DNA from: Firmicutes bacterium UBA5473
GTDB lineage: Bacteria; Bacillota; DTU084
Assembly: GCA_002427165.1 (NCBI GenBank)
Contig: DIQB01000063.1
Span: forward strand, 6,707-20,168
DNA length: 13,462 bases
Reading direction: 5' to 3'
The notes below the pieces were generated by a model. The model did not search any database and had not been told where the DNA came from. It worked only from the letters and a program-made list of their open reading frames with translations. Below are positions 13,098-13,462 of this stretch, in pieces. Every line of letters begins with the position of its first letter. The first letter of the stretch is position 1. Both the position numbers and the translations under genes were made by a program.

Positions 13098-13462
13098 ATG
13101 GAAGATAGCAACCGTCGGGTGGCCAAGGCTGCAGGCCTGCTTATGGTGGCCATCACTCTCAGCCGGCTTTTGGGCTTTGTTCGAGAGCGAGCCATCGCCC
13201 AGATTTTTGGCAGGACGCGCCTTACTGATATATTTTTTGCAGCCTTTTCGATTCCGGATCTAATGTATTATCTTTTGATCGGCGGTGCCCTCAGTGCTGC
13301 TTTCATCCCTGTGTTCACCTCTTATTTAGCGAACAACAAGGAAGAGGAAGGCTGGTATGTGGCCAGCACCTTTATTAATATTACAATCCTTTTGCTGCTT
13401 GGTGCCACCATTTTGGGAATTATCTTCGCTCCAAGGCTTGCCCCTTTAGTTGCCTATAATTT
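13098..13462 (+). CDS. murJ: Lipid II flippase MurJ (MviN family), N-terminal part
   Basis: MurJ moves lipid-linked peptidoglycan precursors across the cytoplasmic membrane. The first 121 codons are present and the gene runs off the window. They begin with the conserved MviN opening: KAAGLLMVAITLSRLLGFVRERAIAQIFG (9-37), then TDIFFAAFSIPDLMYYLLIGGALSAAFIPVF (42-72), whose LSR-GFVRE and GALSAAFIP motifs are diagnostic. A further membrane segment covers about 91-110. The start was taken at ATG 13098 with AAGGG (13084-13088) 9 nt upstream; an in-frame ATG at 13089 is directly next to that site and is less likely. The family includes other polysaccharide exporters, but the N-terminal motifs favour MurJ. 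Confidence 0.93.
   Translation, partial: MEDSNRRVAKAAGLLMVAITLSRLLGFVRERAIAQIFGRTRLTDIFFAAFSIPDLMYYLLIGGALSAAFIPVFTSYLANNKEEEGWYVASTFINITILLLLGATILGIIFAPRLAPLVAYN

Overview
The window looks like core chromosome of a spore-forming Firmicute (Bacillota). SpoIIP, an engulfment enzyme found only in endospore-forming lineages, is present. The clusters pdaD-speE-speB-argS and pyrG/fba-rho fit Clostridia-like genomes, and GTG and TTG starts are common. A secreted beta-barrel-like protein with a C-terminal phenylalanine hints that the cell may have an outer membrane (a diderm Firmicute such as a Limnochordia- or Halanaerobia-type lineage). That last point is inference.

Layout. (1) 1-4293, + strand: a tight operon with the end of a pyruvoyl-type arginine decarboxylase, spermidine synthase, agmatinase, the barrel-like protein and arginyl-tRNA synthetase. 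The three enzymes take arginine to agmatine, putrescine and spermidine, and argS charges the same amino acid. (2) 4294-5639: a promoter and a roughly 135-nt leader, an orphan MalK/MsmX-type sugar-import ATPase, and a strong intrinsic terminator. (3) 5652-8615: a DUF624-like membrane protein, a metallo-beta-lactamase-fold hydrolase and CTP synthase. (4) 8681-10891: a promoter, then class II aldolase and Rho. (5) 10888-11641, - strand: a secreted SIMPL-domain protein whose stop codon overlaps that of rho. (6) 11733-13462, + strand: spoIIP, a small membrane-anchored protein of unknown function, and the start of the lipid II flippase murJ.

The main non-coding signal is a recurring promoter. Four intergenic or gene-end sites share AGGA, 17 nt, then GAAT or GAAA. 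They lie before the ABC ATPase, fba-rho, the SIMPL gene and murJ. Three match the Bacillus sigma-H consensus (RNAGGAWWW, 11 nt, RNNGAATWW) at every specified position, and three lie about 25-30 nt upstream of a good start codon once the transcription start is allowed for. Chance would give about 0.4 AGGA-N17-GAAT matches in the whole window on both strands. A sigma-H-like factor therefore appears to drive ordinary metabolic and envelope genes here. No convincing sigma-A promoter was seen.

No rRNA, tRNA, CRISPR array, insertion sequence or phage gene was recognised, and nothing indicates recent horizontal transfer. No complete new multi-gene system was found. The most novel elements are the promoter set, tandem 21-bp-period repeats beside the SIMPL promoter, the barrel gene inside a polyamine operon, and the unknown protein between spoIIP and murJ.
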